Shown here one piece after another: positions 14,793-22,571 of a stretch of 27,680 nucleotides of DNA (positions are counted from its first letter, which is position 1; the number at the start of each line of letters is the position of its first letter). The notes below the pieces were generated by a model, which was not told the DNA's origin, ran no database searches, and saw only the letters and a list, made by a program, of their open reading frames with translations. The stretch is from positions 1 to 27,680 of the forward strand of contig JAUWJM010000002.1 in assembly GCA_030607715.1 (NCBI GenBank). The letters are read 5' to 3'. Source of the DNA: Candidatus Aerophobota bacterium (GTDB lineage: Bacteria; Aerophobota; Aerophobia; Aerophobales; B3-G15). A program made the translations under genes and the position numbers.

Positions 14793-14830
14793 AACAGGGC
14801 ACAGAAGCTTTAAAGCTTCTGTGCCCTGTT
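14793..14830. terminator. 38-base perfect palindrome between binding protein and permeases
   Basis: The 19-base arms centred between 14811 and 14812 are perfectly complementary (left arm starts AACAGGGCACAG, right arm ends CTGTGCCCTGTT), which would form a very strong hairpin with almost no loop. No T-run follows. Such hairpins after binding-protein genes (as between malE and malF) protect the upstream mRNA or partly stop transcription so that the binding protein is made in excess. The permease start codon is 18 bases further on. Confidence 0.7.
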
Positions 14831-14848
14831 AAGTAAAGGAAGGCATTA

Positions 14849-15733
14849 TTGGTAGAAAGATACAAAGATAAATTTGAGTGGAGAGGATTTTTTTTCATTG
14901 CTCCGGCTATTATATTCCTGTTTTTGATGGTTATTTATCCTTTATTTAAGGTTTTTCAGTATAGCTTTCAAGAATACTCTCCTCATCATTCTTTTGTTTT
15001 TGTCGGTTTGAAACAATATCAACATCTTTTTTTTGATAAGCTCTTTTGGATCAGCATAAAGAATACATTTCTGTTTACCATTGGCACAATTATCTTAGAT
15101 CTGGCACTTTCCTGGGGAATAGCTCTTTTATTAAATATGAAATGGCCTAACCTTAAGGTGAGGAATTTTTTCCGGGGTGCCTTGCTTTTTCCTTTTCTTT
15201 TTTCCGCTCCAGCAGCAGCACTTTTGTGGGGTATTCTTTATCAGCCTCTTGGATTTTTAAATTATATAATTGAGCAAATTTCTGGCACCCCTATAAGCTT
15301 TCTCGGTGATCCAAAATACGCTTTATTTTCTGTTTTATGGGTCAATGTTTGGAAGAATTTTCCCCTTATAATGATATTAATTCTTGGTGGACTACAATCC
15401 ATTCCTAAAAATCTGTATGAAGCTGCCTGGATAGATGGAGCCAATCGAGTCCAGTCATTTTGGCACATAACTCTTCCCCAGATGCGCTCTTTAATGATGA
15501 CCATTATTGTTATTGATTTTGCTACTACTTTTGTTCACTTTGACCTGGTATGGACCATGACTAAAGGGGGACCCTTGCGTAGCACTTATTTAATTAGTTT
15601 TTTCCTTTATCAAAGAGGAATGCAAGCCTTTAAATTTGGCTATGCCTCAGCTATAGGGGTTATCACAGCGCTCATTATATCTGCCTGTGTAGGAATCTAC
15701 ATTTTTATCTATTCTAAGAGGGTGAAGGTTTAA
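14849..15733 (+). CDS. Sugar ABC transporter permease (MalF/UgpA-like)
   Basis: This 294-residue inner-membrane protein has about six membrane segments, the first at GFFFIAPAIIFLFLMVIYPLF. The EAA loop that docks on the ATPase is clear: YEAAWIDGANRVQSFWHITLPQM, about residue 190 on. The ending GYASAIGVITALIISACVGIYIF is typical of the MalF/UgpA group. The start is TTG at 14849, with AAAGGAAGG seven to eight bases upstream; no ATG is near. It is followed after three bases by the second permease. No ATP-binding subunit is encoded in the window, so a shared MsmK/UgpC-type ATPase elsewhere must power it. Confidence 0.92.
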   Translation: MVERYKDKFEWRGFFFIAPAIIFLFLMVIYPLFKVFQYSFQEYSPHHSFVFVGLKQYQHLFFDKLFWISIKNTFLFTIGTIILDLALSWGIALLLNMKWPNLKVRNFFRGALLFPFLFSAPAAALLWGILYQPLGFLNYIIEQISGTPISFLGDPKYALFSVLWVNVWKNFPLIMILILGGLQSIPKNLYEAAWIDGANRVQSFWHITLPQMRSLMMTIIVIDFATTFVHFDLVWTMTKGGPLRSTYLISFFLYQRGMQAFKFGYASAIGVITALIISACVGIYIFIYSKRVKV

Positions 15734-15736
15734 AAT

Positions 15737-16573
15737 ATGATAAGAGAAAAAAGAAACCAATTCAAATATTTTCCATTATACAGCTTAACAGTTATCGTTA
15801 CTTTTCTCATTCTTTTTCCAGCTATATTTGCAGTATTAACTTCTTTTAAACCTATTAGAGAAATATTTACCTATCCACCAGCTATATTTCCACATATCTG
15901 GACTATTAAGCCCTACATTTCAATCTTTTCTCAGGAAAAATATCTGCACTATTTCTTTAATGGATACTTCATCTCTATCTGTTCAACTTTTCTTTGTGTG
16001 TTTCTTGGTAGCTTAGCTGGGTACGGATTTTCCCGATTTAAGATTCCAGCAAAACATCTTCTCCTTTTAGGAATCTTAGCTATGCAAATGTTTCCTGGAG
16101 CAGTTTTAATGGTTTCCTACTTTAACCTGGCAAAACAGTTGAACTTATATGATACCTACCTTGTGTTAATAATGATAGATACCACTTTTGCCCTTCCCTT
16201 GGTTATCTGGCTGCTTAAGAGCTATTTTGACTCCATCCCGGTAGCTATGGAAGAGGCGGCTTTAATAGATGGATGTAGCCGAGTTAAAGTTCTGTTGTTA
16301 ATTGTAGCACCTTTAGCCCGGGCCGGGGTTATTGGAACTGGTATGCTTGCTTTCATAAGAGCCTGGAACGAGTTTCTCTTTGCTCTGATCCTCACCAAAG
16401 GACCGGAGAGGGCTCCTATTACTGTGGGGCTGGCAGAGCTTTTTGGAGTGCATAGCATTAACTGGAATGGAGTTATGGCAGTAACTACTCTTGCTGTTCT
16501 TCCTTTATTGGTTGTATTCATCTTTGTGCAGCGTTATGTTATTTCCGGAATAACCAGCGGAGCAGTTAAATGA
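15737..16573 (+). CDS. Sugar ABC transporter permease (MalG/UgpE-like)
   Basis: This 278-residue inner-membrane partner of the preceding permease begins with a membrane segment (LYSLTVIVTFLILFPAIFAVLTSFK). It contains SLAGYGFSRFKIPAK, MQMFPGAVLMVSYFNLAKQLNLYDTYL and the EAA loop MEEAALIDGCSRVKVLLLIVAPLARAG, then FIRAWNEFLFALILT, which is highly typical of MalG-type subunits, and ends VQRYVISGITSGAVK. It starts three bases after the first permease stop. The two would form the heterodimeric channel fed by the binding protein at 13483. Confidence 0.93.
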   Translation: MIREKRNQFKYFPLYSLTVIVTFLILFPAIFAVLTSFKPIREIFTYPPAIFPHIWTIKPYISIFSQEKYLHYFFNGYFISICSTFLCVFLGSLAGYGFSRFKIPAKHLLLLGILAMQMFPGAVLMVSYFNLAKQLNLYDTYLVLIMIDTTFALPLVIWLLKSYFDSIPVAMEEAALIDGCSRVKVLLLIVAPLARAGVIGTGMLAFIRAWNEFLFALILTKGPERAPITVGLAELFGVHSINWNGVMAVTTLAVLPLLVVFIFVQRYVISGITSGAVK

Positions 16574-16630
16574 GCAAAAATAAGGGATATTAAAAACATA
16601 TAAAACTAAAAACAAAAGGAGAATATTTGC

Positions 16631-17890
16631 ATGAAGGGAAATTTAGCCATTAATGGAGGAGAAAAAACTGTTCCCGATAAACTGAAGATAAGATGGCCAA
16701 TAATAACTCAACAAGACAAAGAGGCCATAGTGAAAACCCTTGAGGAAGAGATTCTTCATGGACCTTATGTTCCCGAGGTAATGGCTTTGGAAAAGGATTT
16801 TGCAAATTACATTAGCACAAAATACTGTATTGCTACCAATAGCGGGACAGCTGCCCTGCATATGGCCATAGCAGCTACAGGAATTGGCCCGGGAGATGAG
16901 ATAATTACCTCATCATTTACATTTTTATCCTCAGCCACAGCTGTTCTTCATCATAATGCTATACCTATATTTGTAGATATCAATCCCAAAACTTTTAATA
17001 TTGACCCTGAAAAAGTTGAGAAAAAAATTTCCTCAAAAACCAAAGCCATTATACCCGTTCACCTTCATGGACTACCGGCAGATATGGATAGGATAAACCA
17101 AATTGCTAAAAAATATAACTTAATAGTAATAGAAGATGCCTGTCAGGCTCCCGGAGCTACATACCATGGAAAAAAAGTAGGAAATTTTAGCGATATGGCT
17201 GCCTTTAGCTTAAATGTAACTAAGAATCTTCCTGGAATTGAGGGAGGACTACTTGTTACTAATAACAAGGAATACAGAGATGGGGCTAATATGTTGCGAA
17301 TGTTTGGAGAGGAAATAAAGCCTGGAGAAAAAAGAAAATACAACGCTTACGGAATGGGATGGATGTACAGAACTTATGGAATGCCAGCTGCCCTTGCTAG
17401 AAACCAACTAAAAAAGCTTGATGAGTATAATGCTAATGCCCAAAAAAATGCTGAGTTTTTAACAAAGCATTTAACTGAAATAAAGGGTTTGATCCCACCC
17501 TTTGTGCCTGAGGATAGAACCACCGTCTATCACAAGTATAGAGTAAGACTTGCTCCCTCCAAATTAGGCGTAGATACGGAGCCTTCCAAATTTAGGGATA
17601 AAGTAATGAAAGCTTTGCAAGCAGAAGGAGTAGATGTAGTACTGTGGCAATCACTTCCCGTGCCCGGGCAAACTCTATTCCAAATTAAGCAAGGCTACAG
17701 TAAAGGTTGTCCCTGGAGCTGTCCTTATTACAACAAGAAGGTTAAATATGACATCAGGGATTATCCAGAAACGGTTAAACTACTCCAGGATTCCTTTGTT
17801 ATTTGCTCTGAATCACACCCAATTTACGCTCAAAAGCAAGAGTTAATGAAATACTATACCGAGGCATTTCATAGGTGTTCAATAATTTAG
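16631..17890 (+). CDS. DegT/DnrJ/EryC1/StrS-family aminotransferase, copy 1
   Basis: This PLP-dependent sugar or cyclitol aminotransferase has 419 residues. It shows LAINGGEKTVP at the start, NSGTAALHMAIAATGIGPGDEII (phosphate-binding loop), VHLHGLPADMD, the PLP-contacting aspartate D169 in VIEDACQAPGA, and the Schiff-base lysine K198 in FSLNVTKNLPGIEGG. The usual GEGG reads GIEGG here. A Cys-containing segment (KGCPWSCPYYN) lies near 358. Members transfer amino groups from glutamate or glutamine to ketosugars or ketocyclitols; StsC/BtrR-type enzymes of aminocyclitol synthesis belong to this family. It follows the permeases by 57 bases with AAAAGGAG ahead of the ATG. A second, divergent family member ends the operon. 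Confidence 0.92.
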   Translation: MKGNLAINGGEKTVPDKLKIRWPIITQQDKEAIVKTLEEEILHGPYVPEVMALEKDFANYISTKYCIATNSGTAALHMAIAATGIGPGDEIITSSFTFLSSATAVLHHNAIPIFVDINPKTFNIDPEKVEKKISSKTKAIIPVHLHGLPADMDRINQIAKKYNLIVIEDACQAPGATYHGKKVGNFSDMAAFSLNVTKNLPGIEGGLLVTNNKEYRDGANMLRMFGEEIKPGEKRKYNAYGMGWMYRTYGMPAALARNQLKKLDEYNANAQKNAEFLTKHLTEIKGLIPPFVPEDRTTVYHKYRVRLAPSKLGVDTEPSKFRDKVMKALQAEGVDVVLWQSLPVPGQTLFQIKQGYSKGCPWSCPYYNKKVKYDIRDYPETVKLLQDSFVICSESHPIYAQKQELMKYYTEAFHRCSII

Positions 17891-17955
17891 AGGAGGTTTT
17901 AAAGCTAGGTAAGCTAAAATAAGAAAAATTCTTCCTTTTTTGAAAGAAGAACAAA

Positions 17956-18837
17956 ATGGGCAGGATAGTTACAAAAAATAGGATTAAGAAGGATCTTCAA
18001 AGCTTAGGATTAAAAGAAGGGGATTGGGTTCTTATGCACAGTTCCTTAAAAAGCCTGGGGTATGTTAAGGGAGGAGCGAATACAGTTATCGATGCAATCA
18101 TGGAGGCTGTGGGAGAAGATGGTCTCTTTATGGTCCCTACTTTCACTTTTACAAACTTTACTCCTTTTTTCGACCCTCAAACCACACCTTCACAGATGGG
18201 ACTGATAACAGAAACCTTGCGTCAAAGAAAGGAAAGCGTGAGAAGCTGGCATCCCCGGCACTCAGTTGGTGTAATAGGAAAAAATGCTAAAGAAATGGTA
18301 AGTGAACACCTATGGTCAGGATCAGTAGGAAAAGGAAGCCCCATAGATAAATTAGCAAAAAAAAGTGGATATGTTCTACTACTGGGAGTTGGATATACAG
18401 CTAACACCACAATACATACAGCCGAGGTATATGCAAAACTTCCCTATCTTTACACTGTAAAAGATTCACCTGACTTTCCTGAGCAGGCTATAGTTAAAAC
18501 TCCCTCAGGGGAAATGATAAAAGTTCATCTTGCTCCTTATCCTACTTGTAGTGAAGGCTTCTGGAAGCTGGAACCAATAATGCGAGATAAGGAACAGATT
18601 CGGTATGGAAAAGTAGGTCAGGCCAATTCTCAACTAATGAGGGCACAAGATGTTATTGACACAGCCTCATCTTTATTGAGAGAAAATCCTACAGCTCTTT
18701 TGTGTGATGAGTCGAACTGCTATTCATGCCATAAAAAAAGGGAATTTATCTACTGGTTACGCAAAAACCTGGAGAAGAAGAGAGATGGTTTAGTTTCACT
18801 GCAAAACAGGGGTAAGATAATTATAGATACTATATAA
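17956..18837 (+). CDS. AAC(3)-family N-acetyltransferase (YokD-like)
   Basis: This 293-residue protein of the aminoglycoside 3-N-acetyltransferase family shows GDWVLMHSSLKSLGYVKGG, MVPTFTFT, SWHPRHSVGVIG, KGSPIDKLAKKSGYVLLLGVGYTANTTIHTAE, and a long tail with cysteines (LLCDESNCYSCHKK). Family enzymes use acetyl-CoA to acylate an amine; many chromosomal members have no role in resistance and act on other amino sugars. Here the neighbours (aminotransferases and a sugar importer) favour acylation of an amino sugar or aminocyclitol made or imported by this operon. That is inference. The 65-base gap before it contains an AGGAGG (17891-17896) with no start codon behind it; the ATG at 17956 uses GAAAGAAG. 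Confidence 0.9.
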   Translation: MGRIVTKNRIKKDLQSLGLKEGDWVLMHSSLKSLGYVKGGANTVIDAIMEAVGEDGLFMVPTFTFTNFTPFFDPQTTPSQMGLITETLRQRKESVRSWHPRHSVGVIGKNAKEMVSEHLWSGSVGKGSPIDKLAKKSGYVLLLGVGYTANTTIHTAEVYAKLPYLYTVKDSPDFPEQAIVKTPSGEMIKVHLAPYPTCSEGFWKLEPIMRDKEQIRYGKVGQANSQLMRAQDVIDTASSLLRENPTALLCDESNCYSCHKKREFIYWLRKNLEKKRDGLVSLQNRGKIIIDTI

Positions 18838-18853
18838 ATTCAAGAAAGGACTT

Positions 18854-19453
18854 ATGAGGATGAAACCAGTCCGCTTTGGATTACTTGGCTTTGGTGAGTG
18901 GGCAAGATGGCATGCCCGCTTTATCAGAGAACTACCAGAGGCTCATCTGGTAGCAGTTGCCGATAGTGATAAGGAAAAACGAAAGACGGCGGCAAGAGAT
19001 TTTGGTGTTAGAACTTACTCAGATTATAATGAGCTGATAAAAAAGGAAAACTTAGATGTTGCGGATATTCTCCTGCCCAATTATCTACATCATCAGGCGG
19101 CAATAACTGCTCTGCAATCTGCATGTAATGTGTTAGTGGAAAAACCTATGGCTTTAACAGTGAAGGATTGTGAGTCAATCTTAGAATTTGCTCAAGATAA
19201 AAAGCCATTTTTAGCTATTGGATTTGAGCTACGTGCCTCTTCCCTTTGGGGACGAGCAAAAAAATTAATTCAAGAGGGTAAAATTGGTATGGTTCGAGCT
19301 GTAAATATAGAGGTTTTTCGTTCTGCCCCTTCTATAGGTTCAGGAGGATGGCGTCTCAACAAGAACAAAGTTGGCAGTTGGATGTTGGATGCTCCCATTC
19401 ACTATTTTGATCTTATTCGATGGTACTTCGAAGATACAGAGAAACCACAATAA
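18854..19453 (+). CDS. Gfo/Idh/MocA-family oxidoreductase, N-terminal part (ends at premature TAA)
   Basis: This is an NAD(P)-dependent sugar or inositol dehydrogenase type protein. The Rossmann start GLLGFGEWARWHARF, the dinucleotide-contacting VAVADSD, the LLPNYLHHQAA segment and the signature VEKPMALTVKDCE are present, as is the catalytic stretch DAPIHYFDLIRWYF with the conserved Asp and His. The protein stops at codon 201 (TAA, 19451-19453). The same frame then continues without another stop to 19876, giving 341 residues, a normal family length. It is therefore a complete gene with one nonsense codon, about 60% in, rather than a small protein. Without the C-terminal sheet that forms the substrate pocket and dimer face it should be inactive unless read through. 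It starts at ATG 18854 (or 18860), after AAAGGA. Confidence 0.9.
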   Translation: MRMKPVRFGLLGFGEWARWHARFIRELPEAHLVAVADSDKEKRKTAARDFGVRTYSDYNELIKKENLDVADILLPNYLHHQAAITALQSACNVLVEKPMALTVKDCESILEFAQDKKPFLAIGFELRASSLWGRAKKLIQEGKIGMVRAVNIEVFRSAPSIGSGGWRLNKNKVGSWMLDAPIHYFDLIRWYFEDTEKPQ

Positions 19454-19876
19454 ATTTATTCTTCAGCTAACTCTCTATCAGAAAAAGTTCTGGTAGATAA
19501 CTTCTCAACTATTATTAAGTTCTCTGGCAGCGGTTACGCTGTCCTCTCCTACAGCATGGCAGGATACGGATATTATGTTGTAGCAAAGGTCATAGGAGAT
19601 AAAGGGGCCCTGTGGATGCACTGGGAAGAAGCTGAAGAGAACCCTTTGAAGGCAAAATTTTGGCTGGAGTATGGAAAGAATAAAGTTAAACATAAGATTG
19701 TTATTGAGGAGCCAGCTGGGGAGATATTTGACCTGAAAGCTGAGATTAAACAGATTATAAAGGCGGTTCAAGAAGATGCACCCATCCTGGCTACTGGTCA
19801 GGATGGCAAAGAAGCAGTTCGAGTCTGCCTGGCCGCCGAGGAATCCCTAACTACTGGTGAGGTTATCAAATTATAG
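19454..19876 (+). pseudogene. Gfo/Idh/MocA-family oxidoreductase, C-terminal part (same frame, after TAA)
   Basis: Directly after the TAA, in the same frame, the sequence reads IYSSANSLSEKVLVDNFST, then IIKFSGSGYAVLSYSMAGYG, then VVAKVIGDKGALWMHW. These are the C-terminal beta-sheet strands of the oxidoreductase. The ending KEAVRVCLAAEESLTTGEVIKL is the family's usual last helix. The first in-frame ATG is at 19556 and has no ribosome site, so independent translation is unlikely. The reading frame shows no further damage, which points to a recent mutation, a sequencing error, or readthrough. Confidence 0.85.
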
Positions 19877-19926
19877 CAAGGCGAAATTTACTTGGTTAAT
19901 TTTTATACTTGAAAGAGAAAGGCCCA

Positions 19927-21210
19927 ATGAACAAAAAAGATAATGTAAGAAATCAATTAGCCATATTGGATGGTTATTCTACAAGGAGCGGTCCTTTTCC
20001 GCCCTGGCCACAATTTGACAAGAGAGAAGAAGATAATCTTTTGCAGGTGCTGCAAAGCAGAAAATGGGAAAGACATGAGGGATACATGGTATCCAAATTT
20101 GAAAAGCTTTTTGCCAAGCTGTGTGGGGTTAAAAAATCTCTTATGGTTACAAACGGATCTACAGCTTTGGAGATTGCTCTCACTATAGCTGGTATTGGAG
20201 CAGAGGATGAGGTATTAGTTCCACCCTATACCTTTATGTCCACAGTTATGAGTGTGTTATTGGTTAACGCTCTTCCCGTATTTATTGATATTCATCCGGA
20301 TACTTATTGTATGAATCCTCAGTTAATTGAGGAGAAAATTACCCCTCATACTAAAGCTATTTTACCAGTTCATTTAGGAGGAATGCCTTGTGATATGGAA
20401 AAAATAATGGATATTGCCTTCAAACACAATCTGACCGTTATTGAAGATGCCTGTCAGGCTCATCTTGCAGAATGGAAGGGACAAAAAGTGGGAAGTATAG
20501 GAAAGTTGGGCTGCTTCAGTTTTCAGGTAAGCAAAAACATCTCTGCTGGAGAGGGAGGTGCTATTATCAGCAACGATCCTAACATAATAGAGGACTGTTT
20601 TTATTATCATACCTGCGGTCGGCTACGGGCAGGGATGTGGTATCATCATCCTTATCCAGGGACCAATCGTCGAATGACTGAATTTCAAGCTGCTATTCTT
20701 CTATCTCAGATAGAGCGTGTTCAAGATCAGATGAGACTCAGGTCTAATAACGCAGCCTATCTATCAAAAAAACTATCTCAGATTCCAGGCATCAGTCCTT
20801 TATCAGTCCCTAATTTTGTTACTCTTCACGCCTATCACCTTTACATTTTCCGCTATAATGCTGAGACCTTTAATGGGCTACCCAGAGATATTTTTGTAAA
20901 AGCACTTCAGGCAGAAGGAATTCCCTGCTCAACAGGTTATGTACCTCTTTATAAGGAAGAATTTATTAAGAGGACAATGAAGATGCGCAAATTTCAAAAG
21001 ATTTTTGGTTCAAACCGTACAAATCAATACTATGAATATTTATCTAAGATTAGTTGTCCGGTAACTGAAAAAGCCTGTAACGAGGAGGGTATTTGGATTC
21101 CTCAATCAACTCTTTTAGGGACAAAAAAGGATATGGACGATATTACAGAGGCAATTCATAAAATACAAAAGTATGGGAAAGAACTCAACCAAATATATAA
21201 AAAGTTGTGA
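19927..21210 (+). CDS. DegT/DnrJ/EryC1/StrS-family aminotransferase, copy 2
   Basis: This is a second PLP-dependent sugar/cyclitol aminotransferase, 427 residues from the ATG at 19927. I prefer that start because AGAAAGG lies just before it; the TTG at 19909 would put this site inside the gene. Features are NLLQVLQSRKWER, NGSTALEIALTIAGIGAEDEVLV, VHLGGMPCDM, D174 in VIEDACQAHLAEW, the catalytic lysine K203 in CFSFQVSKNISAGEGGAI, and TNRRMTEFQAAILLSQI. It is clearly distinct from the copy at 16631, so the two probably act on different keto groups or in opposite directions. It follows the broken oxidoreductase by 50 bases and is the last gene of the transporter operon. Confidence 0.92.
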   Translation: MNKKDNVRNQLAILDGYSTRSGPFPPWPQFDKREEDNLLQVLQSRKWERHEGYMVSKFEKLFAKLCGVKKSLMVTNGSTALEIALTIAGIGAEDEVLVPPYTFMSTVMSVLLVNALPVFIDIHPDTYCMNPQLIEEKITPHTKAILPVHLGGMPCDMEKIMDIAFKHNLTVIEDACQAHLAEWKGQKVGSIGKLGCFSFQVSKNISAGEGGAIISNDPNIIEDCFYYHTCGRLRAGMWYHHPYPGTNRRMTEFQAAILLSQIERVQDQMRLRSNNAAYLSKKLSQIPGISPLSVPNFVTLHAYHLYIFRYNAETFNGLPRDIFVKALQAEGIPCSTGYVPLYKEEFIKRTMKMRKFQKIFGSNRTNQYYEYLSKISCPVTEKACNEEGIWIPQSTLLGTKKDMDDITEAIHKIQKYGKELNQIYKKL

Positions 21211-21214
21211 GCAA

Positions 21215-21263
21215 AACAGTTCAACCACCAAGGCACAAAGGAGTGATATGAATTTATAATCTC
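21215..21263 (+). repeat. Dispersed repeat, copy B
   Basis: This copy matches the minus strand of 3353-3409 at 46 of 49 aligned positions and lacks an 8-base stretch present there. It starts right after the second aminotransferase gene and is followed, as in copy A, by GTCTATT-type words. The two copies are about 17.8 kb apart in inverted orientation. Confidence 0.8.
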
Positions 21264-21449
21264 ATCTGTCTGGTAGTCTATTCAGTCGACAGTCTATTCG
21301 GTCTGTTCCGTCTGTTTAGTTTGTCTGGTTTATTTCGTTTTTACTTATTACACATTACTTATTACATATCACATCTTGCTAATTGCCTTTAGCCTTTTGC
21401 CTCTTTTACACATTCACGCATTTATCTTGGTGTCTTCGTGTCTTGGTGG
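21225..21449. repeat. Mosaic of word-like repeats flanked by inverted CCACCAAGNCAC
   Basis: This is the main content of the 389-base gene-free stretch before hflK. CCACCAAGGCAC (21225-21236) and GTGTCTTGGTGG (21438-21449, reverse strand CCACCAAGACAC) face each other. Between them lie phrases built from near-repeated words: AGTCTATTC/GGTCTGTTC/CGTCTG (about 21274-21320), ATTACTTATTAC and variants (21340-21372), and GCCTTTAGCC/TTTTGCC (21386-21402). No protein or RNA gene is apparent. GACAAATT (21493-21500) and AATTTGTC (21521-21528) form a further inverted repeat. Confidence 0.6.
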
Positions 21450-21536
21450 CTAAATAATTACCCATGGCCAAGGTAATAATAGCTCAAAGCTGGACAAATT
21501 GCAAGTAGCTTTTATTAGATAATTTGTCGCGTGCTC

Positions 21537-21564
21537 TTGCTATTTTATTTTAATTTGATACAAT
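21537..21564 (+). promoter_or_regulatory. Promoter of hflK-hflC
   Basis: TTGCTA (21537-21542) and TACAAT (21559-21564) are separated by 16 bases, with the -10 box 35 bases upstream of the hflK ATG. An inverted repeat (21493-21500 / 21521-21528) lies just upstream. Confidence 0.5.
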
Positions 21565-21599
21565 AAAGAAAAATAGCTTTTTTAAGAAAGGAGGCTAAA

Positions 21600-22571
21600 A
21601 TGGAAGAGGAAATAAGAGTTAATTCCCCCTGGCCACTATTTTCTAAAAAGTGGGCAGGGTGGATAGTTTTAGGGATTATAATTTTAGTGATTCTATTCTC
21701 TACCTTCTACACTGTAAAAACTGATGAGGTAGGAGTAATTAAACGATGGGGTAGATATACGAGGAGTACTGAACCTGGACTTCATTTTAAAATCCCCTTT
21801 GCTGAATCAGTAACTAAAGTCAGGGTGAAACATGTCTTTAAGGAGGAGTTTGGCTTTCGCACTCTTCAGGCCGGTATACAAACTATTTATGCTCCCCAGG
21901 GCATGGATGAGGAATCTCTTATGTTAACTGGTGACCTTAACTGTGCTGTAGTAGAATGGATAATTCAATACAGAATTTTCGATCCTTTCAAATATCTTTT
22001 TGAAATAAGAAATCCAGGAAAAACCATAAGAGATATTTCAGAAGTGGCTCTGCGTCAGGTAGTGGGAGATGCAAGCATTGATGAGGTTTTAACTGTTGGG
22101 AGAGTAGAAATAGCTCAAAAGACCAGGGAAGAAATGCAGAAAATTCTTGACTCTTACGATATAGGAATCAGGATAACCACAGTAAAGCTAAAGGATGTTA
22201 ATCCTCCTGATGAGGTAAAGCCCTCTTTCAATGAAGTTAACGAAGCCAAGCAGGATAAAGAAAGAATCATTAACCAGGCCTGGCAAAATTACAACGAGAT
22301 AATTCCTAAAGCTAAAGGTACGGCAGAAAAAACAATTGCTGAAGCAGAGGGTTACGCTGTAGATAGAACCAATCGAGCCTTAGGAGATGCTGATAAGTTT
22401 TCATCTGTATGGAAGGAATACAACAAAGCTAAAGATGTAACCAGAAGAAGATTATATTTAGAAACTTTAACTCAAATTTTACCTAAGATTGGTAAAAAAT
22501 ACATAATTGACATAGAACAAAAGGGGCTACTACCCTTCTTGTCTCTTAGCCAGGAAGGAGGAACAAAATGA
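21600..22571 (+). CDS. hflK: HflK-type SPFH/band-7 membrane protein
   Basis: This SPFH-family protein forms, with HflC, a membrane complex around FtsH that limits its proteolysis of membrane proteins. The 323 residues show a short cytosolic start, one membrane segment (about 19-41, GWIVLGIIILVILFSTFYTV), then the band-7 domain (VGVIKRWGRYTRSTEPGLHFKIPF, AVVEWIIQYRIFDP, VALRQVVGDASIDEVLT, GIRITTVKLKDVNPPDEVKPSFNEV) and a long charged helix (QDKERIINQAWQNYNEIIPKA). The NPPDEVKPSFNEVNEA stretch is typical of HflK rather than HflC. It has a strong AAGGAGG site and overlaps hflC by four bases (ATGA). No ftsH or hfq is nearby. Confidence 0.93.
   Translation: MEEEIRVNSPWPLFSKKWAGWIVLGIIILVILFSTFYTVKTDEVGVIKRWGRYTRSTEPGLHFKIPFAESVTKVRVKHVFKEEFGFRTLQAGIQTIYAPQGMDEESLMLTGDLNCAVVEWIIQYRIFDPFKYLFEIRNPGKTIRDISEVALRQVVGDASIDEVLTVGRVEIAQKTREEMQKILDSYDIGIRITTVKLKDVNPPDEVKPSFNEVNEAKQDKERIINQAWQNYNEIIPKAKGTAEKTIAEAEGYAVDRTNRALGDADKFSSVWKEYNKAKDVTRRRLYLETLTQILPKIGKKYIIDIEQKGLLPFLSLSQEGGTK

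Noticed and set aside
17956..18837. Aminoglycoside resistance gene
   Set aside because: It belongs to the AAC(3) fold family, but many chromosomal members do not act on antibiotics, and the surrounding genes suggest a metabolic role.
21225..21449. Possible CRISPR array in the repeat-rich gap
   Set aside because: Words are short, vary from copy to copy, and lack constant repeat length with equal-size spacers; no cas gene is near.
21225..21449. Insertion sequence remnant
   Set aside because: Inverted CCACCAAG ends are present but there is no transposase frame or clear target duplication; treated as a repeat mosaic instead.
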